Below are positions 35,837 to 44,441 of a DNA stretch of 64,000 nt, piece after piece. Both the position numbers and the translations under genes were made by a program. The stretch spans positions 1 to 64,000 of the forward strand of contig NZ_CP015419.1 in the NCBI RefSeq assembly GCF_001633165.1. The letters run 5' to 3'. This stretch comes from Rhodovulum sulfidophilum DSM 1374. GTDB taxonomy: Bacteria > Pseudomonadota > Alphaproteobacteria > Rhodobacterales > Rhodobacteraceae. The notes below the pieces were generated by a model. It was given only the letters and a program-made list of their open reading frames with translations, had not been told where the DNA came from and ran no database searches. Position 1 is the first letter of the stretch, and each line of letters opens with the position of its first letter.

Positions 35837-36061
35837 ATGCAGACACGACCACGACCTTCGCGTCCCCGCCTCGCCCTTCTGGTTGGCATCGGCGTCTGGC
35901 CGATCATCACCACGCTGCTCTACCTGATCCGCCCCGTCAGTCAGGGCTGGCCGGTCTTGCTGACCACGCTCGCCCTCACGCCAGCCATGGTCATCATCAT
36001 GGTTTGGGGACTGTTACCGGCAATCCATCGCTATTTCGGAAAGTTCCTCATGCGGGGCTAA
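35837..36061 (+). CDS. Small two-helix membrane protein
   Basis: This 74-residue protein has two predicted membrane helices (about residues 12-30 and 39-60) and a basic N-terminus. A good AAGGAAGG site lies before the ATG, 14 bp after the ATPase stop, so it is the last gene of the receptor-methyltransferase-ABC operon. I do not recognise the family. Its 3' end overlaps the convergent membrane-protein gene by 4 bp. Confidence 0.7.
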   Translation: MQTRPRPSRPRLALLVGIGVWPIITTLLYLIRPVSQGWPVLLTTLALTPAMVIIMVWGLLPAIHRYFGKFLMRG

Positions 36062-36876
36062 ATGCCGACGATCCGCGGAACGGTGGACCGAAGCCCGGCC
36101 ATCTCGTCCAGCCGGTCATCCACCGCGATCCAGCAGACGAGACAGGCCAACAGTCCCAGGAGACCAGCCCCGAAGCCCAAGCGCAGTATCGTGTCCTGCG
36201 CCCGCAAAAGCGGCAGCCCCGCGCGCATTTTCCGCGCGATGGAGCGATCCCCGAGGCGCAACAGGAACACGCCCAGGTCCGGCAGTGTCGGGTCGATACG
36301 TGCCCTGCCGTGCCGGGAGCTCATCGGCAGGCGCAGGACCTCGCCCGAGGCATCGGGCAGGCGGGTAACTTCGATATGCTGGTCGTGGCCGGGCAGGAGG
36401 CCATCCGCGACCAAGTCTCGTTCCCAGTGGAACGGTATTTCGACAAGGTCCCGCGACCGGCCCAAGGTGAAGATATTGGTGCTGTCGCGGGTGGGATGGA
36501 CAATGGCGCACAGCGAGTCGCCGAACACCTCGACCTGCAGGTCATCTGGCACGCGCAGGGCGGGTCGCATCCGCAACACCCCGACCAAGGCCGCTCCCCA
36601 TCCGGAAAACACGAATACTCTAACCAGGACGCAGAGGGTCAGAAACACCAGCGCCGAGACGACATATCCGTCCAAGGCCCTGGCCTCGATCCCGATCCCG
36701 ATCCAGGCCAGAACCCCAATCCCCAAGCCGGGCCAGACGAAGGTCGTCGCGAAGATCAGACGCCGGAGCCGGCGCAGGTAGCTGCGCTCTTCGGCGGTGG
36801 CGAAGCGGCGTCTGGTCCTTGTGGGGGCCGGAGCAGAGGATGAGGTGAAGGATGCGGCGCGCGAGGGTTCATTCAT
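36058..36876 (-). CDS. Membrane protein of unknown function
   Basis: This 272-residue protein has a basic N-terminal segment, two membrane helices (about 40-85), a soluble central part (about 90-230) and a third helix near the C-terminus (GFGAGLLGLLACLVCWIAV). The soluble part is beta-rich with no recognised motif. I chose the ATG at 36876; the frame is open to 37074 but that part is Pro/Arg-rich with shadow-like composition. An AT-rich block at 37086-37120 (ATTTGATACATAATTTCCATTATCGG) could hold its promoter. Confidence 0.55.
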   Translation of the reverse strand: MNEPSRAASFTSSSAPAPTRTRRRFATAEERSYLRRLRRLIFATTFVWPGLGIGVLAWIGIGIEARALDGYVVSALVFLTLCVLVRVFVFSGWGAALVGVLRMRPALRVPDDLQVEVFGDSLCAIVHPTRDSTNIFTLGRSRDLVEIPFHWERDLVADGLLPGHDQHIEVTRLPDASGEVLRLPMSSRHGRARIDPTLPDLGVFLLRLGDRSIARKMRAGLPLLRAQDTILRLGFGAGLLGLLACLVCWIAVDDRLDEMAGLRSTVPRIVGI

Positions 36877-37329
36877 CGGATCGGCGGGGTCGTCCTGTTC
36901 GAACTCGGAAACTGGTCTTGCTGCGCCAAGATGGAGCTCGGGCATTCCCAAGTCCAGTTTCCCGGACGGCTTGCGCCGGTCTGGTTGAGCAGTCGGGACC
37001 GCGACGGAACCGGGCACAGCGCGCCGGACGCGGGGCCCCGAACGCGGTGCGAAAATAATCCCTTGCCCGCGCATCCTTCGTCACAATTTGATACATAATT
37101 TCCATTATCGGTTTTTTAACGATGGCCCCAGACATCGTCCTGAAGCTGTGCCAAGTCGTAGGGCTGCAAGGCTGCGGGCTTTTCGGGCGCAGCCCCGTCT
37201 CCCTGGAACTTACGGCAATCAGCGGAGCGCCGGAAGCAATCCGGGCTCCGTCTTACGCGGTCTGGGCCGCTGGTCACCCGGCATCGGCCGGAACCGCGCG
37301 GCGCGGTCGCTCTGCTGCGTCGCGGCCCG

Positions 37330-37558
37330 GAATGATCGGCAATTCGGCATCGCTGCCCGGATCCGTCCGGCGACCGTCTTCCAGCACCAGCAGCCAGTCG
37401 ATCAGGATTCGGCGCAGATCGACCCCGCCGATGCGAATCGTGACCTCCTACGGACCGGACGGACGCATCGGACGCCGGGTCAAGGTGATCTTGCCGAACC
37501 CCGAGGCCCCACCGGCACGGCCATGCTGTGCGCGGGCTGCCTGGCCGAGACCCTGCGC
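37330..37558 (-). pseudogene. ABC-transporter ATPase remnant with internal deletion
   Basis: Reading the minus strand from 37558, one frame encodes GGASGFGKITLTRRPMRPSG, a decayed Walker A region, then a TAG stop, then EVTIRIGGVDLRRI. This jumps directly to DWLLVLEDGRRTDPGSDAEL, which matches the end of such ATPases (ILVLEDGRIVExGSHAEL). The Q-loop, signature and Walker B are missing. The pattern is that of an exporter-type ABC half like those at 5106-8773, with about 130 residues deleted in frame and a premature stop. The 817-bp gap around it (36877-37693) holds nothing else I recognise. Confidence 0.65.
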
Positions 37559-37693
37559 CCGGCGACAGGAGATCTCGGCGGTGTTGGGCTTTTGCCTGCG
37601 CCTCGGGGGAAGACATTGCTCCGGTCTCGCCCACGACCTCGTCGCCGAACCGACCATCGCGGATGACCGGCATTGCCGCCCGGATCGACCCGG

Positions 37694-38368
37694 TCACAGC
37701 AGCGACAGAAGCTTCCGCGCGGCCTCTTCGGACGAGGCCGGGTTCTGGCCGGTCACCAGCTTGCCATCGATCACCACGAAAGAGGCCCAGTCCTCGCCCT
37801 TCCGGTACTGACCACCGTTCGATTTCAGCATGTCCTCGACCAGGAACGGCACGACGTCGGTCAGGCCGACACCTTCTTCCTCGCTGTTGGTGAAACCGGT
37901 CACGGTCCTGCCCGATACCAGCGGCTTGCCGTCCGGACCCTTGGGGTGCCTGAAGACGCCCGGCGCATGACAGACGGCCCCGACCGGACGGTCGCGCGCG
38001 GCGAAGGCCTCGATCAGCGCGATGGCGTCCTTGTCCTCGGCCAGATCCCACAGGGGGCCGTGACCGCCGGGGAAGAAGATCGCGTCAAATCCCTCGGCCG
38101 AGACGGAAGACAGGACCTCGGAACTGGCCAGATGCTTCTGCGCCGCGTCATCCGCCTTGAACCGCCGGGTGGCCTCGGTCCCGGCATCGTCGCTGTCGCT
38201 GGCCGGGTCCAGCGGCGGCTGGCCGCCCTTGGGCGAGGCCAGGGTGATCTCGGCCCCGGCATCCTTGAAGACGTAATAAGGCGCGGCGAATTCCTCGAGC
38301 CAGAAGCCGGTCCTGTTGCCGGTATCGCCCAGTTTGTCATGCGATGTCAGGACCATGAGAATTTTCAT
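37694..38368 (-). CDS. DJ-1/PfpI superfamily protein (Hsp31-like glyoxalase III/chaperone)
   Basis: This 224-residue DJ-1/PfpI protein has the nucleophilic cysteine in PVGAVCHAPGVFRHP near residue 120, the acidic partner in GFWLEEFAAPYYVFKDAG near residue 18, and IFFPGGHGPLWDLAED. This layout matches the Hsp31/YDR533-type subgroup, which degrades methylglyoxal or acts in protein repair. The ATG at 38368 was chosen as the start of MKILMVLTS. It lies 28 bp after the reductase gene and is likely co-transcribed; together they suggest defence against reactive carbonyls. Confidence 0.88.
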   Translation of the reverse strand: MKILMVLTSHDKLGDTGNRTGFWLEEFAAPYYVFKDAGAEITLASPKGGQPPLDPASDSDDAGTEATRRFKADDAAQKHLASSEVLSSVSAEGFDAIFFPGGHGPLWDLAEDKDAIALIEAFAARDRPVGAVCHAPGVFRHPKGPDGKPLVSGRTVTGFTNSEEEGVGLTDVVPFLVEDMLKSNGGQYRKGEDWASFVVIDGKLVTGQNPASSEEAARKLLSLL

Positions 38369-38396
38369 CGGGGTCTTCCTCCGGGATTCGTGTCGT

Positions 38397-39428
38397 TTAC
38401 TGGCCAAGCCTGACGACGCGTTTGCCGAAAGCCTCGCCATTGAGCAGCCCAACGAAAGCGGCGGGCGCCTGTTCCAGCCCCTCGATCATTTCCTCGCGAT
38501 ACCTGATCTTGCCCTGCGCCACCCAATCGCCCATCTGCTTGGCGAATTCCGGGTAGAGATGGCCGAAATCGTCGAAGACGATGAAACCGTGCATGGTCAT
38601 CCGCTTGCGCAGGATCGTGCCCATCAGCAGGGACATCCGGTCGGGCCCGTCGGGCAGCGACGTGGCGTTATATTGCGAGATCAGCCCGCAAACCGGGATC
38701 CGGGCCGAGGCGTTCAGCAGGGGCAGCACGGCATCGAAGACCGCGCCGCCGACATTTTCGAAATAGATGTCGATGCCATCCGGAACAGCGGCTTCCAGCG
38801 CCTTGGGGAAGCCCTCGGCCTTGTAGTCGATGCAGGCGTCAAAGCCGAGGGTCTCGGTGACATGGCGGCATTTCTCACCTCCGCCGGCAATGCCGACAAC
38901 GCGCAGGCCCAGGATCTTGCCGATCTGGCCGACCGTCGCCCCGACCGGGCCGCTGGCCCCGGCCACGACAAGGGTCTCGCCCGCTTTCGGCTGCCCGATC
39001 CGGGTCAGCCCGGCCCAGGCCGTCAGCCCCGGCATGCCGAGGACGCCAAGCGCCCAGGACGGATGTTCGGGCGACTTGCCCATGTTGATCACGCCGGTGC
39101 CGTCCGAAAGCGCGTAATCCTGCCAGCCACCGAAGGCCACGACGCGGTCCCCCGTCTCGAAGCCGTCCACATCCGATGTCACCACCTCTGCCACCGTGCC
39201 GCCGACCATGACCTCGCCGATCTCGACCGGGGCGGCATAGGAGGGCGCATCGCTCATCCGGCCGCGCATGTAGGGATCGAGCGAGAGGTATTCGTTGCGC
39301 AACAGCATCTGGCCGGGGCCGGGGCTGGGCACCTCGGCGGATTCCAGGCGCAGGGTGTTTTCGTCGGGGGCGCCCTTCGGACGCCGGGCCAGGACATATC
39401 TGCGGTTCACGGTATCGGTTTGTGCCAT
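38397..39428 (-). CDS. NADP-dependent enal/enone reductase (CurA/PTGR-like MDR family)
   Basis: This 343-residue zinc-independent medium-chain reductase has DPYMRGRMSDAPSYA near the N-terminus, the nucleotide-binding loop VVAGASGPVGATVGQIGKILG, and VGGAVFDAVLPLLNASARIPVCGLISQYN, all typical of the CurA/YncB/leukotriene-B4-dehydrogenase group that reduces alpha,beta-unsaturated carbonyls. No zinc ligands are present. It is paired with the DJ-1 gene downstream. Confidence 0.9.
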   Translation of the reverse strand: MAQTDTVNRRYVLARRPKGAPDENTLRLESAEVPSPGPGQMLLRNEYLSLDPYMRGRMSDAPSYAAPVEIGEVMVGGTVAEVVTSDVDGFETGDRVVAFGGWQDYALSDGTGVINMGKSPEHPSWALGVLGMPGLTAWAGLTRIGQPKAGETLVVAGASGPVGATVGQIGKILGLRVVGIAGGGEKCRHVTETLGFDACIDYKAEGFPKALEAAVPDGIDIYFENVGGAVFDAVLPLLNASARIPVCGLISQYNATSLPDGPDRMSLLMGTILRKRMTMHGFIVFDDFGHLYPEFAKQMGDWVAQGKIRYREEMIEGLEQAPAAFVGLLNGEAFGKRVVRLGQ

Positions 39429-39725
39429 GGGACATTCCAGTTTGATCGGTTCTTGTCCTGAAGATTTGTGCCGGCCCGTGGCATGACAAGGGCGGCCTGC
39501 CGCACATCCACTTGAACGGGCCCTTGAACAGGGCGGCGCGGGCCTCCCTCAGGCGTCAGAGCGGCGGCTCTCTTGGTGGCGGGGAGTGACCCCATACGCT
39601 CGGCCGGTGCCGGATGCGCCTGTTCTGGCCCAACATGATCGCGACGCGATCCCAGAGAGGCAGCAAAAGCGCCCCGGACATACGGGTCATTTCGGATGTG
39701 CCAAAGCGGCGCTCATCGGCGCGCA
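39429..39725. other. Non-coding stretch
   Basis: No gene, terminator or repeat is recognised with confidence. A minus-strand frame at about 39680-39556 (LPLWDRVAIMLGQNRRI...) has a faint likeness to transposase ends but is too short and too diverged to call. Confidence 0.35.
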
Positions 39726-41012
39726 TCAGCCGGTCCGCAGGCGTTCCCAGAAGGCCGATTTCCTTGCATGGCTCTGGCGCAGCCCGTCCAGATAATCCGC
39801 ATGTGACAGGTGGGGGCCGTAGTCGCATATCTCGGCATCCGCGGCGGCACAATCCGACAGGTGCCGTGCGGCATGGCCGTAGCGGCCCGCGCGTCTTCGC
39901 CCCAGGGCGAAGTCGATCATCGCCCGCCACAGCAGAACGGCGGCAAGCGGGTAGGCAGGGGCAAGCGCCTCGGCAAGCGGTGTAAGGATCTCGTAGGCAT
40001 TGCCGTCGATCTCCTCGCTGCGGGCCTCGATCAGCTCGGCCGCCAGGGACAGGTCGGGGGCCTCCAGGCAATAGGCCAGCGCCTTCTCGACCGGTTCATA
40101 GTCGAGGACAATCCCGCGCGCGCGGTCCTCGGCCTCGATATCCTCGAAATCGGGCAGCAGCCTGAGGTGACGGCGCAGGGCGTCGGGGCAGAGCCGGCGC
40201 TCGAAGCGGTGCCAGAGCGCGGCGCGCAGATCGTCCTTGCGGCCAAGCGCCTCCAGGCAGGCGAAATGCGCCGCATCCAGCTCGGGGTCGTCGAACCAGG
40301 GATCATCGCTCTCGCCGGGCAGCGCGGCCTCGATCAGGTGCAGCGCGTCCCCGGCGCGGCCCGCCGCCAGCAGCCGGGTGGCGGCATCGGGGGCGATGGT
40401 GGAACAGGTCAGTTGCTCGGGGGTATATCGCGCAAGCCAGCTGTCCACGTCGCCCTCTGCATCGGCCACGTCCCGCAGGATCATATCGAGGCTGCGGTTG
40501 CGCCCGGCACGGGCGCGGGCAGCGCGGGCGTCGCGGTCAGAGATGAACGCATAGCGGGCAAGATCGGCCTCGGTGGGTGGTGCTGCGCGGGCGGCTTCGG
40601 CCAGCGCCTTCAGACGGGCCAGACCGGTGGCGCCAAGCGCCTCGGCCAGCGCGGGCACGGCGTCATCGAAGGCGCCATAGCCATCGTCCAAGATCGCCTC
40701 GAAGACGGTTTCGGCCAGTGCCGCGGGGTCCTTGCCCAACCTCGGCGCAAGGCGTTCGATCGCCGCCATGGCCTCGCCCATCACCTCGCCGATGGTGCCC
40801 TGGCTGTCATCGGTGCGCTCATGGATGCCGGGGGCCAGTTGCAGCTCGGCCCAGAGCAGGTCGAAGGCCGCATCCGGGGCATCGGGCGCGATCCGGGTCT
40901 CGACAAGCCGGGTCAGCTCCGCCAGTTCCCGAGCCAGTTTCTTCTGCGCCTCGCCGGGAGCTTTGCAAGCATGCGCCGGAGATGGAAATGGCGCCCCGCG
41001 ATCGCCGGACAT
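39726..41012 (-). CDS. DUF6880-type protein, N-terminally short
   Basis: This 428-residue alpha-helical repeat-like protein has its recognisable part starting at KKLARELAELTRLVETRIAPDAPDAAFDLLWAELQLAPGIHERTDDSQG and continuing to WERLRTG at the end. It resembles DUF6880 proteins of Rhizobiales and Rhodobacterales, whose members usually have about 60-80 further residues at the N-terminus (a LEALG-type helix pair). Here that part is replaced by about 28 residues rich in Gly/Pro. The start (ATG 41012) is uncertain, and the frame extends to 41099. The gene may be truncated. Function unknown. Confidence 0.6.
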   Translation of the reverse strand: MSGDRGAPFPSPAHACKAPGEAQKKLARELAELTRLVETRIAPDAPDAAFDLLWAELQLAPGIHERTDDSQGTIGEVMGEAMAAIERLAPRLGKDPAALAETVFEAILDDGYGAFDDAVPALAEALGATGLARLKALAEAARAAPPTEADLARYAFISDRDARAARARAGRNRSLDMILRDVADAEGDVDSWLARYTPEQLTCSTIAPDAATRLLAAGRAGDALHLIEAALPGESDDPWFDDPELDAAHFACLEALGRKDDLRAALWHRFERRLCPDALRRHLRLLPDFEDIEAEDRARGIVLDYEPVEKALAYCLEAPDLSLAAELIEARSEEIDGNAYEILTPLAEALAPAYPLAAVLLWRAMIDFALGRRRAGRYGHAARHLSDCAAADAEICDYGPHLSHADYLDGLRQSHARKSAFWERLRTG

Positions 41013-41333
41013 GGAGGCCCCGGAAACCCTCGCCTTGCAAGTGAAAACACAGGTGTCTCCTGCAGTCACGCCAGCGTCGACAGGCCCGGCCACAGGCATG
41101 CGGCATCGCCATACCGCCCGTCACGTTAGTGGCGATGGCCTCGAATGCGGCGTTGGGGTGCCGTCCCCCCGTGACCGTGCCCCTGCCGGAGCCCCCAAGC
41201 AGCATCGCCGAGGAACAGGCGCGGCCGGATCGGCGGGGAACCGCAACCGCATTCAGAAGCGCAGGTTTCCCGGGACGACGGGGGGCGACGACCCCGCCCC
41301 CCCGGACCTGCGCGGAACGGTGTCGGACCCGCC
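41013..41333. other. Non-coding stretch between DUF6880 gene and hps operon end
   Basis: Nothing is recognised on either strand. If the DUF6880 protein lost its N-terminus, this region would hold the junction, but I cannot identify the missing residues in any frame. Confidence 0.35.
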
Positions 41334-42344
41334 CTACCCGTCAGGCAAAAGCGCGATCTTGGGCGCGGCCTCGCCGCCCCCGGCAATACTGGCGAAGGCG
41401 GCGGCCCCCTCGGCCAAGGGCATCGTCCGGACCCAGCCAAGCCCGCCCAGACGGCCCGCGAAAAGAGCTGCGGCGGTGTCGCGGAACTCCTGCGCGATGT
41501 AGGTGTAGCTGCCGATGAAGGTCAGCTCCTGAAGGGTGGCGCGGCGGATGTCGAGCCCGGGACCGGCATCGCCCAGCCCGATATGCACCATCGCCCCGCC
41601 CGGACGCAGCGCCGCGCTGGCGGCGGCCCGGGTCGCCCCGAAGCCGACGCCGTCGATGACCAGATCGACGCCCTCGGGGCCGGTGCCGGGCCCGGTCGGA
41701 TCGAAGGTCCGGATGCCGCCCTCGGCCGCCGCGATGTCCCGCCGGGGACCCGAGGGCTCGGCCAGCCAGATCTCGGCCGCGCCGCGTGCCCGCAGAACCA
41801 GAGCCGCCCCCAGCCCGATGGCGCCGCCGCCGATCACCAGGCAGCGCGCCTCGGCCAGCGGCAGCTCGAGCGCCCGTTCCGCCAGCCCCACCGCATGCCA
41901 GCCGCAGGCCAGGGGCTCGGTCAGGGCGGCGGCGACCGGGGATATGCCCTCGGGCACCGGGGTGAGGTTGCGTGCCGGGACCGCCAGCAGCCCGGCAAAG
42001 GCGCCCTCGCGCGGCGGCATCGACAGGATCTGGCGGGTCTCGCAGAGATTGTCGCGCCCGGCCCGGCAAAACCGGCAATGCCCGCAGGTGACAAGCGGAT
42101 TGACCGTCACCCGGCGGCCCGCCGCCGGGCCGCCGGGCGGGGCCGAGACGACGATGCCCGCGGCCTCGTGGCCGAGGATCAGGGGTGCCGGGCGGCGGTC
42201 GTCATGGCCTGCCCAGGCATGCATGTCCGAACCGCAGATCCCGGCCGCCTCGACCCGGATCAGGGCCTCACCGGGGCCGGGCTCGGGGTCGGGCAGTTCG
42301 CGCAGTTCCAGCAGGCGGGGGCCGGTATAGATCAGGGCCTTCAT
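41334..42344 (-). CDS. hpsP: Zinc-dependent alcohol dehydrogenase, candidate DHPS 2-dehydrogenase HpsP
   Basis: This 336-residue zinc-type medium-chain dehydrogenase has catalytic zinc ligands in GICGSDMHAW and ILGHEAAG, and structural zinc cysteines in CGHCRFCRAGRDNLC. The NAD-binding loop is CLVIGGGAIGLGAALVL. I chose the ATG at 42344, which overlaps the SDR stop (ATGA). In known hpsNOP clusters two dehydrogenases, HpsO and HpsP, interconvert DHPS enantiomers via the ketone before HpsN acts. The family alone would also fit a polyol or threonine dehydrogenase; the assignment rests on the operon. Confidence 0.7.
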   Translation of the reverse strand: MKALIYTGPRLLELRELPDPEPGPGEALIRVEAAGICGSDMHAWAGHDDRRPAPLILGHEAAGIVVSAPPGGPAAGRRVTVNPLVTCGHCRFCRAGRDNLCETRQILSMPPREGAFAGLLAVPARNLTPVPEGISPVAAALTEPLACGWHAVGLAERALELPLAEARCLVIGGGAIGLGAALVLRARGAAEIWLAEPSGPRRDIAAAEGGIRTFDPTGPGTGPEGVDLVIDGVGFGATRAAASAALRPGGAMVHIGLGDAGPGLDIRRATLQELTFIGSYTYIAQEFRDTAAALFAGRLGGLGWVRTMPLAEGAAAFASIAGGGEAAPKIALLPDG

Positions 42345-43078
42345 TTCGCAGTAAACCCCCCATCCACAGGCAGCACCTGCCCGGTCACATAGTCGGACGC
42401 GGCCGAGCAAAGAAACAGCGCGGGGCCGACGATGTCCGGCAGCCGCCCGTTGCGGCCGATGCAGGTCTGGGCAGCGTTGCGCGCGGCGCGTTCGGGATCA
42501 TCGAAGACCGGGCCGGTCAGCTCGGTCGGGAAGAACCCCGGCGCCAGCGCATTGGCGGTGATGCCATGCCGCGACCAGGCCTCAGCCATGGCCCGGGTCA
42601 GCTGGACGATGCCGCCCTTCGAGGCGCCATAGGCGATGCCGCCGGGAAAGGCGCGCAGGCTTTGCAGCGAGGCGAAATTGACGATCCGCCCCCAGCCGCG
42701 TTCGCGCATCCCGGGCACCAGCGCCTGGGCCAGGAAGAACGGCATCGCCAGATTGAGGTTCTGGGTCAGGGTCCAGCCTTCCAGCGTCACCTCGTCGGCC
42801 GCCTCGCGGGTGTTCACGCCCGCCGCGTTGACGAGGATATCGGGCGGCCCGAACGGGTCCGAGACCGCGCGCGCCACGCCCTTGGCGCGGCCGGGATCCG
42901 AGAGATCCGCCGACAGCGCCACGGCATTGGTGCCGTCGCACCAGTCCGACCGGCGCCGGGCGACGGCCACGACCTTCGCCCCGGCCCCGACCAGCGCCTC
43001 GGCGATGGCGCGGCCGAGCCCGGCGCTGGCCCCGGTCACGCAGGCCACCTTGCCCTCAAGCGGTGTCGCGGCGATCAT
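42341..43078 (-). CDS. hpsO: Short-chain dehydrogenase, candidate DHPS 2-dehydrogenase HpsO
   Basis: This 245-residue SDR enzyme has TGASAGLGRAIAEAL (cofactor loop), NAAGVN, the catalytic IAYGASKGGIVQL and the C-terminal SDYVTGQVLPVDGGF. It overlaps both neighbours by ATGA. Its place between the histidinol-dehydrogenase-like gene and the zinc dehydrogenase matches HpsO of DHPS-degrading bacteria; a general sugar/polyol SDR cannot be excluded from sequence alone. Confidence 0.7.
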   Translation of the reverse strand: MIAATPLEGKVACVTGASAGLGRAIAEALVGAGAKVVAVARRRSDWCDGTNAVALSADLSDPGRAKGVARAVSDPFGPPDILVNAAGVNTREAADEVTLEGWTLTQNLNLAMPFFLAQALVPGMRERGWGRIVNFASLQSLRAFPGGIAYGASKGGIVQLTRAMAEAWSRHGITANALAPGFFPTELTGPVFDDPERAARNAAQTCIGRNGRLPDIVGPALFLCSAASDYVTGQVLPVDGGFTAK

Positions 43079-44415
43079 GCCGACACCTTCGCGGAACCCT
43101 GAACGGCGGCCGGATCGGCGCCCAGATCGAAGCTCCGGTCCGGGAAATACTTGGCCAGCCGGATATCGGCGGTGCGGGCATGACCCTCCATCCCCTCCAG
43201 CCGCGAGATCCGCGCGGTAGCCTCGGCGATCGGCCGGGCGCCGTCGCGGGTGGCGCGCTGCCAGGTCACCAGCTTGAGATACTTGTGGACAGACAGCCCG
43301 CCGGTATAGCGCGCCGCCCCCGAGGTCGGCAGCACATGGTTGGTGCCCGCCGCCTTGTCGCCGAAGGCGACCGTCGTCTCCTCGCCCAGAAACAGGCTGC
43401 CATAGCAGGACAGCCGCCCCAGCCACCAGTCCAGATCGGCGGCCTGCACGGTCAGATGCTCGGGCGCATAGCTGTCTGAGGTGGCGGCGATCTCCTCGCG
43501 GCTGTCGCAGAGGATCACCTCGGCATAGTCGCGCCAGGCAGCGGCGGCATTCTCGGCATTGACCGGCGGCAGCGCCGCGATCAGCTCGGGCACCCGGGCC
43601 ATCACCGCCTCGGCCAGCGGCCGGTGATCGGTCACCAGCCAGACCGGCGAATTGTAGCCATGCTCGGCCTGGCCCACCAGATCGGCGGCGACGATCTCGG
43701 GGTCGGCGGTCGCGTCGGCCAGCACCATGCTGTCGGTCGGGCCCGCGAACATGTCGATGCCGACCCGGCCGAACAACAGCCGCTTGGCCTCGGCCACGAA
43801 CTGATTGCCGGGGCCGACCAGGATATCGGCGGCGGGCATGCCGAACAGCCCGAAGGCCATGGCCGCGATCCCCTGCACCCCGCCAAGCGCCAGGATCTGG
43901 TCGGCGCCGCACAGATCGGCTGTATAGACGATGGCCGGGTGCACCCCCACGCCCGGGCGCGGCGGCGAGCAGACCGAGACATGGCCGCAGCCCGCGACCC
44001 GCGCCGTGGTCACCGTCATCAGCGCCGAGGCGACATGGCTGTAGCGGCCGCCCGGCGCGTAGCAGCCCGCCGCCCGGCACGGGATCGCCTTCTGGCCCAG
44101 TGTCAGCCCGGGCCGGATCTCGGTCTGGAAATCGCCGACGGTCTTCAGCTGGGCCTCGGCAAAGCGGCGCACATTGTCATGGGCAAAGCGGATATCGTCC
44201 TTGACCCGCTGGTCCAGACTGGCGGCGGCGGCGTCGATCTCGTCGCGGGTCAGCACCACATTGCCCTCGTAGCGGTCGAATTTCGCGGCATAGTCCAGCG
44301 CCGCAGGCTCGCCGCCCGCCTCGATCTCGGTCAGGATCTTCTGCACGGTCTCGCGGGTTTCGGTGGCGTCGGACACCGCCCTGCGGGGGGCCTTCTTCAG
44401 ATAGCTCACGGTCAT
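43075..44415 (-). CDS. hpsN: Sulfopropanediol 3-dehydrogenase HpsN (histidinol dehydrogenase family)
   Basis: This 446-residue protein of the histidinol dehydrogenase family retains GCYAPGGRY, GPGNQFVAEAK, AGPTDSMVLADATADPEIVAADLVGQAEHG (zinc-site Gln and His), the catalytic SYAPEHL and GTNHVLPTSGAARYTGGLSVHKYLK. Histidine-biosynthetic enzymes usually stand in his operons; here the neighbours are a TRAP transporter and two dehydrogenases, the context of HpsN, which oxidises (R)-2,3-dihydroxypropane-1-sulfonate to sulfolactate with NAD. The start at 44415 gives MTVSYLKKAP, typical of this subgroup. No sulfolactate-cleaving gene is in the window. Confidence 0.78.
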   Translation of the reverse strand: MTVSYLKKAPRRAVSDATETRETVQKILTEIEAGGEPAALDYAAKFDRYEGNVVLTRDEIDAAAASLDQRVKDDIRFAHDNVRRFAEAQLKTVGDFQTEIRPGLTLGQKAIPCRAAGCYAPGGRYSHVASALMTVTTARVAGCGHVSVCSPPRPGVGVHPAIVYTADLCGADQILALGGVQGIAAMAFGLFGMPAADILVGPGNQFVAEAKRLLFGRVGIDMFAGPTDSMVLADATADPEIVAADLVGQAEHGYNSPVWLVTDHRPLAEAVMARVPELIAALPPVNAENAAAAWRDYAEVILCDSREEIAATSDSYAPEHLTVQAADLDWWLGRLSCYGSLFLGEETTVAFGDKAAGTNHVLPTSGAARYTGGLSVHKYLKLVTWQRATRDGARPIAEATARISRLEGMEGHARTADIRLAKYFPDRSFDLGADPAAVQGSAKVSA

Positions 44416-44441
44416 GGGATCCACTTTCTGTTTTAGGGGTT

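Noticed and set aside
39556..39690. Possible transposase end on the minus strand
   Set aside because: Only a few residues look similar and the typical WRRxATRYD core is absent, so I cannot support it.
42341..44080. A 579-codon frame containing the SDR
   Set aside because: The first two thirds are hpsN in the wrong frame. The SDR begins at 43078 with its own ATG overlapping the hpsN stop.
43075..44415. Calling this gene hisD (histidine biosynthesis)
   Set aside because: Context is a TRAP transporter and two other dehydrogenases with a LacI regulator, not histidine genes; the sulfopropanediol dehydrogenase group fits better.
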